Shown here: positions 24,840 through 34,186 of the stretch, piece after piece
How the letters are laid out: each line of letters opens with the position of its first letter
Numbering within the stretch: the first letter of the stretch is position 1
NCBI GenBank assembly: GCA_910583895.1
Contig: CAJTYJ010000012.1
Coordinates: forward strand, 1-64,000
Length of the DNA: 64,000 nucleotides
Direction: 5' to 3'
Source: an uncultured Lachnospiraceae bacterium
Lineage (GTDB): Bacteria > Bacillota > Clostridia > Lachnospirales > Lachnospiraceae
Notes under the pieces: model-generated
Told to the model about the DNA's origin: nothing
What the model saw: only the letters and a program-made list of their open reading frames with translations
Databases searched by the model: none
Made by a program: the position numbers and the translations under genes

Positions 24840-24868
24840 TAGACAGAATCAAAGGAATCCTTTATAAT
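24840..24868 (+). promoter_or_regulatory. Sigma-A promoter for the hybrid kinase
   Basis: TAGACA (24840-24845) and TATAAT (24863-24868) are 17 bases apart. The ATG follows 41 bases later with AAGGAG as ribosome site. Confidence 0.7.
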
Positions 24869-24909
24869 GGATGTAGCAAACGATATAAAACATTGTAAGG
24901 AGTATTCTG

Positions 24910-27447
24910 ATGTTTAGACAAACGAAACAGTTCCTGTTAGCCAGTGCCTGCGGGCTGATCGCTTTATGCATTGCTATTTTTCTGTGGATAAGTGTATATA
25001 TGAGTGAACGAAGCGGCGATGCAATCAGTGAAATCGGCATGATCTATATGTCGGAGATGAGCCGGCAGCTTCAGGAAAAATTCGATGCGATCATCCATCT
25101 GCGCCTTTCCCAGGTGGAAGGCATTGTAAAGAGTGTTTCGCCGGATACCGAAAACTATGATGAGATGACAGAACGCCTGTCCGAGAATGCAGATCTCCGT
25201 GGCTTTACATACCTTGGTTTCTGTTCATCCGACGGGGAGTGGGAGACGATCTTTGGAGAGTCTGTGGAAGCCTACGACGAAGGCGAATTTCTAAATGTAT
25301 TAAGAGAAGAAGAAAAAAGCGTAACCAGCGGGACCGACGGGCAGGGAGAGAAGGTGCTTCTTCTGGTGGTCAATGCAAAGTATCCCATGAAAAACGGGAA
25401 AACCAGTGAAGTGCTGGTGGCGGGCCTTCCGATGCAGTATTTAAATGAAGCCCTGGTACTGGATAATGAAAATTCGCTGGTGTACAGTCACATCATACAT
25501 GAGGATGGAAGCTTTGTGATACGGAACGGAGAAGCATACCGGGACAACTATTTTAACCGGATTTTGGAGATGTTTTCTGCGTATAACGGCAAAGAGCCGG
25601 AACAGTATGCAAAAGAGCTTCAGGAAGCTATGGAGAAGAAGGAGGATTACTCTGTGCTGGCCAAGATTGACGGTCTTCACAGGCATCTTTACTGCTCTCC
25701 GCTGCCGGATTCTGAGTGGTATCTGATCGCAGTCATGCCTTATGGAACTCTGGATGATGCCATCCATCGTCTTGGTGTTCAGAGGCAGAATATTATGCTG
25801 GGTGCATGCAGTGTGATCCTGGTGGCTATGCTTATGATCTTCCTGCTGTATTACCGGATGTCTCAGCAGCAGCTGCGGGAGCTGAACAGAGCAGAGCGCG
25901 AGGCGGTACATGCCAACAAAGCCAAAAGCGAGTTTCTCTCCAACATGAGTCATGATATCCGGACTCCGATGAACGGTATTGTGGGCATGACAGCCATTGC
26001 CATGGCGAATATCGATGACAAAGAGAGAGTCAAAGACTGTCTTGGCAAGATTACGCTCTCCAGCAAGCATCTGCTGGGTCTGATCAATGACGTACTGGAT
26101 ATGTCCAAGATTGAAAGCGGAAAACTGACTTTGAATATGAATCAGATTTCCCTGCATGATACCATGGAGAGTATCGTCAATATCGTAAAACAGCAGATCG
26201 AGTCGAGAAAGCAGCATTTTGATATTTTCATTCAGAACATAAAGACGGAGGAAGTGTATTGCGACAGCGTGCGCCTGAATCAGGTTCTGATCAATCTTCT
26301 TTCCAATGCGGTGAAATTCACGCCGGAGGGAGGTGTGATCAATGTCTATCTGGAGCAGAGGGATTCCTCTCTGGGAGAGAATTATGTGCGCTGTGTGTTC
26401 CGGGTGAAAGACAGTGGTATTGGCATGACTCCGGAGTTTCAAAAGACCATCTTTGACACCTTTACAAGGGAGAGGAACGCAAAGGTGGACCGGACAGAGG
26501 GCACCGGCCTTGGGATGGCGATTACAAAATGTATCGTGGATGCCATGGGCGGTACAATCGAACTGCAGAGCGAGATTGGGAAAGGGACCGAGTTCCGTGT
26601 AACACTGGATCTGGAAAAAGCGGTAACAAAGGAAGCAGATATGTTCCTTCCGCCCTGGAGAATGCTGGTGGTGGACAATAATGAGGACCTCTGCCTGAGT
26701 GCGGTTTCTTCTTTAAAAGAGATCGGTATTGATGCAGAGTGGGCGACTGACGGCAAGACGGCTGTAGAACTGGCTAAAAAGCGTCATGAAGAAAGAGAGA
26801 GCTATGAGATCATTCTTCTGGACTGGAAGATGCCGGGAATGGATGGACTGGAGACGGCCAAAGAGATCCGAAAGCATTTAGGAGAGAACGTTCCAATCCT
26901 GATTATCTCTGCTTATGACTGGAGCGAGATTGAGAAGGAAGCGGAACAAGCAGGGATTCATGGTTTCATCGGCAAGCCCCTGTTCAAATCCAATCTGTAT
27001 ATCGGTCTTAGCCGCTTTATGCTGGATGAGACGAAAAAAGAAGAAAAGGAAGAGAAAAAGACCGTACATTTTTTCGGAAAGAGAATCCTTCTGGCAGAAG
27101 ACAATGATCTGAACTGGGAGATTGCAGAGGAGCTTTTGTCCGAAGCCGGATTTGAACTGGAACGGGCAGAGAACGGCAAAGTCTGTGTGGAAAGATTCCG
27201 GCAGTCACCGGAAGGATACTTTGATGTGATTTTGATGGATATTCGGATGCCGGTTATGAGCGGTTATGAAGCTGCGACAAAGATTCGTCAGCTTCCCCGC
27301 CAGGATGCAGAACTGCCGATCATTGCCATGACTGCAGACGCTTTTTCCGAGGACATTGAACACAGCAAAGCATGCGGGATGAATGAACATGTGTCAAAGC
27401 CCATCGATGTGGACAGGTTGATTCAGATTCTGAAGAAATACTTATAG
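24910..27447 (+). CDS. Hybrid sensor histidine kinase with two receiver domains
   Basis: 845 residues. Membrane helix 1 is at about 5-30 and an outside sensor domain of about 260 residues (Cache-like by layout) follows. Membrane helix 2 is at about 294-314. The dimerisation domain has the phospho-accepting His348 in SNMSHDIRTPMNG. The ATPase domain has an N-box near 460 (NLLSNAVKFTPEGG) and a later GTGLGMAI. Two receiver domains follow, with Asp638 (LLDWKMPGMDG) and Asp777 (LMDIRMPVMSG). No separate DNA-binding regulator is adjacent, so output may go through a distant phosphotransfer partner. Ligand unknown. No terminator is evident before the next promoter. Confidence 0.9.
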   Translation: MFRQTKQFLLASACGLIALCIAIFLWISVYMSERSGDAISEIGMIYMSEMSRQLQEKFDAIIHLRLSQVEGIVKSVSPDTENYDEMTERLSENADLRGFTYLGFCSSDGEWETIFGESVEAYDEGEFLNVLREEEKSVTSGTDGQGEKVLLLVVNAKYPMKNGKTSEVLVAGLPMQYLNEALVLDNENSLVYSHIIHEDGSFVIRNGEAYRDNYFNRILEMFSAYNGKEPEQYAKELQEAMEKKEDYSVLAKIDGLHRHLYCSPLPDSEWYLIAVMPYGTLDDAIHRLGVQRQNIMLGACSVILVAMLMIFLLYYRMSQQQLRELNRAEREAVHANKAKSEFLSNMSHDIRTPMNGIVGMTAIAMANIDDKERVKDCLGKITLSSKHLLGLINDVLDMSKIESGKLTLNMNQISLHDTMESIVNIVKQQIESRKQHFDIFIQNIKTEEVYCDSVRLNQVLINLLSNAVKFTPEGGVINVYLEQRDSSLGENYVRCVFRVKDSGIGMTPEFQKTIFDTFTRERNAKVDRTEGTGLGMAITKCIVDAMGGTIELQSEIGKGTEFRVTLDLEKAVTKEADMFLPPWRMLVVDNNEDLCLSAVSSLKEIGIDAEWATDGKTAVELAKKRHEERESYEIILLDWKMPGMDGLETAKEIRKHLGENVPILIISAYDWSEIEKEAEQAGIHGFIGKPLFKSNLYIGLSRFMLDETKKEEKEEKKTVHFFGKRILLAEDNDLNWEIAEELLSEAGFELERAENGKVCVERFRQSPEGYFDVILMDIRMPVMSGYEAATKIRQLPRQDAELPIIAMTADAFSEDIEHSKACGMNEHVSKPIDVDRLIQILKKYL

Positions 27448-27476
27448 TTGCAGTTCTTGGAGGGTTTTAGTATAAT
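27448..27476 (+). promoter_or_regulatory. Promoter for the tandem-NUDIX gene
   Basis: TTGCAG (27448-27453) and TATAAT (27471-27476), 17-base spacer, starting at the stop codon of the kinase gene. AGGAGG lies before the ATG at 27513. Confidence 0.65.
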
Positions 27477-27512
27477 TCAGGTAAAATAGTCAGCCGCAGG
27501 AGGGATTACCTG

Positions 27513-28535
27513 ATGTCCATGAAAAATTTAAGTACTCTGTGTTATCTGGAAAAAGACGGAAAATATCTGATGCTCCATCGGACCGTGAAAAAAAATGATG
27601 TCAATAAAGATAAATGGATCGGTGTCGGAGGGCATTTTGAAGAAGGGGAAAGCCCGGAAGAATGCGTGCTTCGGGAGGTCAGAGAGGAGACAGGCTATCT
27701 TCTGACCTCCTATCAGTACCGGGGGCTGGTTACCTTTGTGTCCGGAGACGGTGTGACAGAGTATATGTCTTTGTTCACGGCCGATGGGTTTGAAGGAGAG
27801 GAGATCTCCTGCGATGAGGGCATACTGGAATGGGTGCCGATTGAAAAAGTATGGGAGCTGAACATCTGGGAAGGCGATAAGATTTTCTTTCGTCTTCTGG
27901 ATGCGCAGGTCCCCTTCTTCTCGTTGAAACTGGTGTATGACGGACACGGCGTTCTTACAGAGGCAAGCTTAAACGGCAGTCCCATGGAACTTTTTGACAT
28001 TCTGAACGAAGACGGTACCAGGAGCAAAGTGGTGCGGGAGCGGGGAGTGACCCATTGCCAGGGAAGCCTCCATCCGACGGTCCATATCTGGATTGTGCGG
28101 AAAGGAGAAAACGGGAATTATGATGTGCTGCTGCAGAAAAGAAGTGCAGAAAAGGACTCTTATCCTGGCTGCTATGATATTTCGTCGGCGGGACATGTGG
28201 CAGCAGGGGAAGAAATCATGGAGTCAGCGCTTCGGGAACTGGAAGAAGAGCTAGGATTGCCGGCCGATCCGGAGGATCTGCAGATGATCGGCATTCACAG
28301 GGGCACAAAAGAAGAAATCTTTCACGGAAAACTTTTTAAAGATGACGAGTGGAGTCATGTATACCTGTATCAAAAGCCGGTAAAAGAAGAAGACCTCCGG
28401 CTGCAGGAGTCTGAGGTGGAAGAAGTGCTCTGGATGGAGTATCATGCGTGTCTTCTGGGAATACAAAAGGGCTCTTTTCCAAACTGTATTTATGAGGATG
28501 AATTTCGCATGATCGGACAGGCGCTGGGGCTGTAA
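27513..28535 (+). CDS. Tandem NUDIX hydrolase (MutT-like plus isomerase-like NUDIX domains)
   Basis: 340 residues with two complete NUDIX boxes (Gx5Ex7REUxEExGU). Box 1 is at residues 40-62 (G40, E46, R54, E58, E59) and box 2 begins near residue 227 with REL and EEELG. The first domain resembles MutT/8-oxo-dGTP diphosphatases. The second resembles the NUDIX domain of isopentenyl-diphosphate isomerase-like proteins (HPTVHIWI, GCYDISSAGHVAAGE). Both appear intact. It may clean oxidised nucleotides; the second substrate is unknown. It is transcribed from its own promoter just before the mutS-mutL operon, a context that fits mutation avoidance. ATG 27519 is an alternative start. Confidence 0.82.
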   Translation: MSMKNLSTLCYLEKDGKYLMLHRTVKKNDVNKDKWIGVGGHFEEGESPEECVLREVREETGYLLTSYQYRGLVTFVSGDGVTEYMSLFTADGFEGEEISCDEGILEWVPIEKVWELNIWEGDKIFFRLLDAQVPFFSLKLVYDGHGVLTEASLNGSPMELFDILNEDGTRSKVVRERGVTHCQGSLHPTVHIWIVRKGENGNYDVLLQKRSAEKDSYPGCYDISSAGHVAAGEEIMESALRELEEELGLPADPEDLQMIGIHRGTKEEIFHGKLFKDDEWSHVYLYQKPVKEEDLRLQESEVEEVLWMEYHACLLGIQKGSFPNCIYEDEFRMIGQALGL

Positions 28536-28562
28536 ATGCGGCCGGGCAGCGCCAGCCGCCGA

Positions 28563-28591
28563 TTGCTTTCCCGGAAAGATTGGGCTATAAT
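28563..28591 (+). promoter_or_regulatory. Promoter of the mutS-mutL-miaA operon
   Basis: TTGCTT (28563-28568) and TATAAT (28586-28591) with a 17-base spacer, 44 bases before the GTG start of mutS. Confidence 0.65.
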
Positions 28592-28635
28592 GGGCGTTGA
28601 CAAAAAAGAAAGAATTTGGCAAAGTGAGGTAGATT

Positions 28636-31290
28636 GTGGCAGAGCTTACACCAATGATGCAGCAGTACATGAGGACCAAAGAAGAATATAAAGACTGCAT
28701 TCTGTTTTATCGTCTCGGAGATTTTTACGAGATGTTTTTTGATGATGCGAAGGTGGTGTCCAGAGAACTGGAGCTGACCCTGACCGGCAAGAACTGCGGT
28801 CTTGAGGAGCGCGCCCCCATGTGCGGGGTGCCTTTTCATGCAGTGGAAGGGTATCTGAGCAGGCTGGTATCCAAAGGATACAAGGTTGCCATCTGTGAAC
28901 AGACGGAAGATCCGGCCCAGGCAAAGGGGCTGGTGAAACGGGAAGTCATCCGGGTGGTCACCCCGGGCACCAATCTAAATGTTCAGGCACTGGATGAGTC
29001 CCGGAACAACTATATCATGAGTATCGTGTATGTCAGCGACCGGTTTGGCGTCTCCTTTGCAGATGTGACGACCGGCGATTATTTTGTCACTGAGGTGGAC
29101 TCATCCAGAAAACTCATGGATGAGATGTACAAGTTCGGACCAAGAGAGGTGATTTGCAACGAAGCTCTGGCAATGAGCGGGATTCATGCAGAGGAACTCA
29201 AAGAACGTCTTGGGATCACGCTGTATTCTCTGGAAAACTGGTATTTTGACGATGAACTTTGTAAAAAGGAGCTGCTGGAGCATTTTCGGGTAAAATCTTT
29301 AGAAGGCCTTGGAGTGGCGGATTTTGGCTGTGGAGTGATTGCAGCGGGAGCGCTTCTGAAATATCTGACAGAGACCCAGAAGACTTCCCTGAGCCATCTG
29401 TCAAAGCTGCAGCCATATGTGTCGGGGAATTTTATGATTATTGACAGCTCCAGCAGGCGGAATCTGGAGCTGGTGGAGACGCTGAGGGAAAAGCAGAAGA
29501 GGGGTTCTCTTCTCTGGGTGCTGGATAAGACGAAGACGGCTATGGGGGCCAGGACACTGAGAAGTTATATGGAGCAGCCGCTGATCGATCCAAAGGAGAT
29601 CGAAAAGCGGCTGGAGGCAGTGGAAGAGCTGAACAGCCAGGTGATCATCCGGGAAGAACTCCGGGAGTATCTGAATCCGATCTACGATCTGGAACGGCTG
29701 ATTGGTCGCATCAGCTATCAGACGGCCAATCCAAGAGACCTGATCGCTTTTAAAATTTCTCTTGGGATGCTGCCACACTTAAAGACATTGCTTGCAGAAC
29801 TGAAAAGTCCGCTGCTTCTGAAGATCCAGGAGGACCTGGACAGTCTGTCAGATCTGTATGAGCTGATCGATGATTCCATTCAGGAGGAACCCCCTGTCAC
29901 GATCCGGGAGGGCAATCTGATCAAGGACGGCTATCACGGGGAAGTGGATAAGTTTAGGAAGGCAAAGACCGAGGGAAAGTCCTGGCTGGCCCAGATCGAG
30001 AGCAAGGAGCGGGAGCGCACCGGAATCAAGAACCTCCGGATTAAATTTAACAAGGTTTTCGGGTATTATCTGGAAGTGACCAATTCGTACAAAGATCTGG
30101 TGCCGCAAGATTATATCCGGAAGCAGACGCTGACCAATGCAGAGCGCTACATCACACCGGAACTGAAAGAATTAGAAGAAACCATTCTGGGGGCGGAAGA
30201 GAAGCTTACGGCTCTGGAATATGAACTGTTCACCGGGATACGGGATCAGATCGGGGCGGAGGTGCTCCGGATTCAGAAGACGGCCAAGGCGGTGGCCAGG
30301 CTGGATGTTTTTACAAGTCTGGCGTTTGTGGCAGACAAGAATCACTATGTGCGCCCGAACATCAACACCCGGGGAGTGATTCGGATACAGGGGGGCCGCC
30401 ATCCGGTGGTGGAACAGATGCTTCCGGGGAATCTTTTTATTGACAACGATACTTGCCTGGACAACCATGCGAACCGGATTTCCATCATCACCGGTCCCAA
30501 TATGGCGGGAAAATCTACCTACATGCGCCAGACCGCGCTGATCGTGCTGATGGCTCAGGTGGGAAGTTTTGTGCCTGCTGAGGAGGCAGACATCGGGATT
30601 GTGGACCGGATTTTCACCAGGGTCGGGGCTTCGGATGATCTTGCCAGCGGCCAGAGTACTTTTATGGTGGAGATGAACGAAGTGTCCAATATCCTGCGCA
30701 ATGCGACTGCAGACAGTCTTTTGATTCTGGATGAGATCGGCCGGGGGACCAGTACGTTCGACGGCCTGAGCATCGCCTGGGCTGTCATTGAGCACATTGC
30801 AGATAAGCGGCTTTTGGGGGCGAAGACCCTCTTTGCCACTCATTATCATGAGCTGACCGAGCTGGAAGGAACGATGGAAGGGGTCAACAACTACTGCATC
30901 GCGGTCAAAGAAAAGGGAGACGACATTGTATTTCTGCGGAAAATCGTGAAAGGCGGGGCGGACAAGTCCTATGGGATTCAGGTGGCAAAGCTTGCGGGAG
31001 TCCCGGCAAGCGTCATTGAGCGGGCAAAAGAACTGGTGGAAGAACTGAGCCGGGCGGATATTTCCGCCAAGGCCAAGGACATCGCGGAAGAAAGCCGGAC
31101 AAAGGGAAAACAAAAAAGCAAACCCAAACGGTATGACGAAGTGGATTTAGAACAGATCTCTCTTTTTGACACGGTGAAAGACGATGATGTGGTAAAGGAG
31201 TTGGAGGAGCTGGATATTTCCAACATGACACCGATGGATGCCATGAATACTCTGTATCGGCTCCAGAATAAGCTGAAGAACAGATGGTGA
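28636..31290 (+). CDS. mutS: DNA mismatch repair protein MutS
   Basis: 884 residues, full length. The N-terminal mismatch-binding domain is intact with the Phe-x-Glu of FYEMFFDDA, which stacks at the mispaired base. The ATPase domain has Walker A GPNMAGKSTYMRQ, Walker B LLILDEIGRGTST and the ATHYHEL motif. It recognises mismatches as a dimer and recruits MutL, encoded 8 bases downstream. The GTG start is chosen for the GAGGT 5 bases upstream and for alignment with the usual MutS N-terminus (LTPMMQQYMRTKEEY). Confidence 0.97.
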   Translation: MAELTPMMQQYMRTKEEYKDCILFYRLGDFYEMFFDDAKVVSRELELTLTGKNCGLEERAPMCGVPFHAVEGYLSRLVSKGYKVAICEQTEDPAQAKGLVKREVIRVVTPGTNLNVQALDESRNNYIMSIVYVSDRFGVSFADVTTGDYFVTEVDSSRKLMDEMYKFGPREVICNEALAMSGIHAEELKERLGITLYSLENWYFDDELCKKELLEHFRVKSLEGLGVADFGCGVIAAGALLKYLTETQKTSLSHLSKLQPYVSGNFMIIDSSSRRNLELVETLREKQKRGSLLWVLDKTKTAMGARTLRSYMEQPLIDPKEIEKRLEAVEELNSQVIIREELREYLNPIYDLERLIGRISYQTANPRDLIAFKISLGMLPHLKTLLAELKSPLLLKIQEDLDSLSDLYELIDDSIQEEPPVTIREGNLIKDGYHGEVDKFRKAKTEGKSWLAQIESKERERTGIKNLRIKFNKVFGYYLEVTNSYKDLVPQDYIRKQTLTNAERYITPELKELEETILGAEEKLTALEYELFTGIRDQIGAEVLRIQKTAKAVARLDVFTSLAFVADKNHYVRPNINTRGVIRIQGGRHPVVEQMLPGNLFIDNDTCLDNHANRISIITGPNMAGKSTYMRQTALIVLMAQVGSFVPAEEADIGIVDRIFTRVGASDDLASGQSTFMVEMNEVSNILRNATADSLLILDEIGRGTSTFDGLSIAWAVIEHIADKRLLGAKTLFATHYHELTELEGTMEGVNNYCIAVKEKGDDIVFLRKIVKGGADKSYGIQVAKLAGVPASVIERAKELVEELSRADISAKAKDIAEESRTKGKQKSKPKRYDEVDLEQISLFDTVKDDDVVKELEELDISNMTPMDAMNTLYRLQNKLKNRW

Positions 31291-31297
31291 GAAAAAG

Positions 31298-33235
31298 ATG
31301 GGCAGGATTGCAGTACTAGATCAACAGACAATCGATAAAATCGCCGCCGGAGAAGTGGTGGAGCGTCCGGCTTCCGTAGTAAAAGAGCTGGTGGAGAATG
31401 CAGTGGATGCCAAAGCTTCTCAGATCACAGCAGAGATCCGGGAGGGCGGCATCGGTTTTATTCGGATTACGGACAATGGCAGCGGGATGGAAAAAGAAGA
31501 TATTCCGCTGGCATTTCTGCGCCATTCCACCAGTAAGATCCGAAGTGCGGAAGATTTATCGGGGGTTCGTTCCCTGGGCTTTCGGGGAGAGGCGCTTTCC
31601 AGCATTTCTGCAGTGTCCATGGTGGAACTGATCACCAAGTCCAGAAAAAGTGTTCTTGGGAGCCGCTGCTGCCTGGAAGGCGGCGTTCAGAAAAGCCTGG
31701 AAGATATCGGTGCTCCGGACGGTACTACCTTGATTGTGCGCAATTTGTTCTATAACACGCCGGCAAGAAAGAAGTTTTTAAAAACAGAAATGGCGGAGGC
31801 GGCTGCGGTGCATGAGATGATGAGCCATCTGGCCCTGTCGCATCCGGAGATCTCCTTTAAAGTGATCATCGGCGGGCAGATGAAACTGCAGACGCCCGGG
31901 AATGGAAATCTGAAAGATGTGATTTATCATATTTATGGAAGAGACGTCGCCATGCGGCTTTTGGAGGTGAACGGCCAAGAAGGGCCCTTATGCGTCACCG
32001 GTTTTGTGGGAAAACCGGAGATCTCCAGGGGGAACCGAAATTATGAGAATTATTTTGTCAACGGAAGATATGTAAAGAGTAAAATGATTGCGAAAGGCAT
32101 CGAGGACGGATACAAAACTTTTATGATGCAGCACCGGTATCCGTTTGTCTGTCTGGATATCCGGGTGGAGGGCAGCATGCTGGATGTCAATGTCCACCCC
32201 ACAAAGATGGAGCTTCGTTTCAGCGATCAGAATCTGGTCTATCATACCATACAGAGCCTTGTGCGGGATGCCCTGTCCGGGAAAGAACTGATTCCGGAAG
32301 TGACACTGCCTTCTCCCCGGAATCCGGAAGCGGCAGCGCCGGTTTCTCCCAAAACGCCGGATCAGAATCCCAAAAAGGAGGAAGGTAAGCCTTCTGCCCA
32401 TCAGGAGCCGGATCGGCCAGAGCCAAAAGAGAACATTCCCCTGGAGAAGCTTTGGAAGACCCCAGAGCAGGCAAGGGAACCGGTGGAACCAAAGGACAAA
32501 GATCTGGAATATTTTATGACGGAGATGCGCAGGCGGGTGGAAGAGCGGCACCGGCAGGATCTGATGAAAGAAGACAATGGATATCAGGCAGAAAAGAAAA
32601 AGCTGCCGCCTGAGCAGATGGAGCTTTTTGACGGAAAGCTTCTTGCCAGAGAGGCTGCCATTAAGCATCTTATCATCGGTCAGCTTTTTGATACCTACTG
32701 GCTGGTCCAGTTCGGGGAAAAACTTTATATCATCGATCAGCATGCGGCCCATGAAAAAGTACTTTACGAGCGGCTGATGAAGGATCTGAGGCAGCGGACA
32801 TTTCAGTCCCAGCTTTTGTCTCCTCCGGTGGTGCTGAATCTGAGTATGGCGGAGGAGCAGCTTTATCTCCGGTATCAATCCTGTTTCAGGGATCTGGGAT
32901 TTGAAATCGAAGAATTTGGAGATCAGTCTTATGCGGTGCGTGCAGTTCCGGCGAATCTGCCGGGGATCGGGAAAAATGATATTTTGATGGAACTGATTGA
33001 CAATCTGTCGGAACTGACCGGGAACATCAGTTCGGAAAAGCTTCTGGATAAGATCGCCTCCATGTCCTGCAAGGCGGCGGTGAAAGGCAATCACCGGATG
33101 TCAGCCATGGAAGCAAAAGCGTTGATTGATGAACTTCTGACCCTGGAAAATCCCTACAACTGTCCCCACGGGAGGCCGACGATCATCTCCATGACCAGAT
33201 ATGAGCTGGAGAAAAAATTTAAAAGGATTGTATAG
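31298..33235 (+). CDS. mutL: DNA mismatch repair protein MutL
   Basis: 645 residues. The GHKL ATPase N-terminus carries ELVENAVDAKAS, TDNGSGM and GFRGEALSSI. A Pro/Glu/Lys-rich linker of about 110 residues (roughly 340-450) leads to the C-terminal dimerisation and nicking domain. DQHAAHEKVLYERL there is the metal-binding endonuclease motif found in MutL of bacteria lacking MutH. GRPTIISMTRYELEKKFKR closes the protein as usual. It nicks the new strand after mismatch recognition by MutS. The miaA ATG follows the stop after 6 bases. Confidence 0.97.
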   Translation: MGRIAVLDQQTIDKIAAGEVVERPASVVKELVENAVDAKASQITAEIREGGIGFIRITDNGSGMEKEDIPLAFLRHSTSKIRSAEDLSGVRSLGFRGEALSSISAVSMVELITKSRKSVLGSRCCLEGGVQKSLEDIGAPDGTTLIVRNLFYNTPARKKFLKTEMAEAAAVHEMMSHLALSHPEISFKVIIGGQMKLQTPGNGNLKDVIYHIYGRDVAMRLLEVNGQEGPLCVTGFVGKPEISRGNRNYENYFVNGRYVKSKMIAKGIEDGYKTFMMQHRYPFVCLDIRVEGSMLDVNVHPTKMELRFSDQNLVYHTIQSLVRDALSGKELIPEVTLPSPRNPEAAAPVSPKTPDQNPKKEEGKPSAHQEPDRPEPKENIPLEKLWKTPEQAREPVEPKDKDLEYFMTEMRRRVEERHRQDLMKEDNGYQAEKKKLPPEQMELFDGKLLAREAAIKHLIIGQLFDTYWLVQFGEKLYIIDQHAAHEKVLYERLMKDLRQRTFQSQLLSPPVVLNLSMAEEQLYLRYQSCFRDLGFEIEEFGDQSYAVRAVPANLPGIGKNDILMELIDNLSELTGNISSEKLLDKIASMSCKAAVKGNHRMSAMEAKALIDELLTLENPYNCPHGRPTIISMTRYELEKKFKRIV

Positions 33236-33241
33236 AATAAG

Positions 33242-34186
33242 ATGAAGGAACCTTTGATCATTCTGACCGGTCCTACGGCGGCCGGCAAGACAAAACTGTC
33301 CATCGCTCTGGCAAAAGCCGTCGGCGGAGAGATTATATCGGCGGATTCCATGCAGGTGTACCGGCATATGGACATCGGCTCGGCAAAAATCAGCCAGGAA
33401 GAGATGGGAGGAATTCCTCATTATCTGGTGGATGTGCTGGAGCCTTTTGAAGCGTTTCATGTGGTCCGCTTTCAGCAGATGGCAAAGGCAGCGATGGAGG
33501 AGATCCGAAGCCGCGGCCATATTCCGATCCTGGTGGGCGGAACCGGATTCTATATCCAGGCTATTGTAGGAGATGTGGATTTTACCGACAACGAGACCAG
33601 TCCTGTCCGCCGGGAGCTGGAGCAGCGGGCGGCAGAACAGGGATCCTGTGTACTATATGAAGAACTGAAAAAGGTAGATCCAGAGTCGGCGGCCATCATC
33701 CATGAAAATAATGTGAAACGGGTGATCCGGGCGCTGGAATTTTACCGGTTGACCGGAAAGAAGATATCAAAGCACAACGAAGAACAAAAGGAAAAGGAGT
33801 CACCTTACAATTTTGCCTATTTTGTCCTGAATGAAGAGCGGCAAAAACTCTATGAACGAATTGACCGGCGGGTGGATGAAATGATAGAAGCAGGACTTCT
33901 AAGAGAAGTAACTCTGCTAAAAGAGATGGGATGCAAAAGGGGAATGGTATCCATGCAGGGGCTTGGATACAAAGAAATACTTGCTTACCTGGATGGAGAG
34001 TGCAGTTTTTTGGAGGCGGTGGACATCCTGAAAAGAGACACCCGTCATTTTGCCAAACGGCAGCTTACCTGGTTTCGGCGGGAGAAGGATGTGATCTGGC
34101 TGAACAAAGAAGATTATGAATATAAAGAAGAGCGGATTCTGGCAGCCATGCTGGAGCGGCTCAAAGAGAAGGGAATCATCGGATGA
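33242..34186 (+). CDS. miaA: tRNA dimethylallyltransferase MiaA
   Basis: 314 residues. GPTAAGKTKLS at the N-terminus is the P-loop. SADSMQVYRHMDIGSAK and PHYLVDVLEP bind the tRNA and prenyl donor, and GGTGFYIQA follows. The enzyme adds dimethylallyl to the N6 of A37 in tRNAs reading UNN codons. The mutS-mutL-miaA order is common in bacteria. Its stop overlaps the ATG of the next gene by four bases. Confidence 0.96.
   Translation: MKEPLIILTGPTAAGKTKLSIALAKAVGGEIISADSMQVYRHMDIGSAKISQEEMGGIPHYLVDVLEPFEAFHVVRFQQMAKAAMEEIRSRGHIPILVGGTGFYIQAIVGDVDFTDNETSPVRRELEQRAAEQGSCVLYEELKKVDPESAAIIHENNVKRVIRALEFYRLTGKKISKHNEEQKEKESPYNFAYFVLNEERQKLYERIDRRVDEMIEAGLLREVTLLKEMGCKRGMVSMQGLGYKEILAYLDGECSFLEAVDILKRDTRHFAKRQLTWFRREKDVIWLNKEDYEYKEERILAAMLERLKEKGIIG

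Noticed and set aside
31988..33094. 368-codon minus-strand frame opposite mutL
   Set aside because: Antisense shadow of a certain gene, with an implausible His/Arg/Leu composition.
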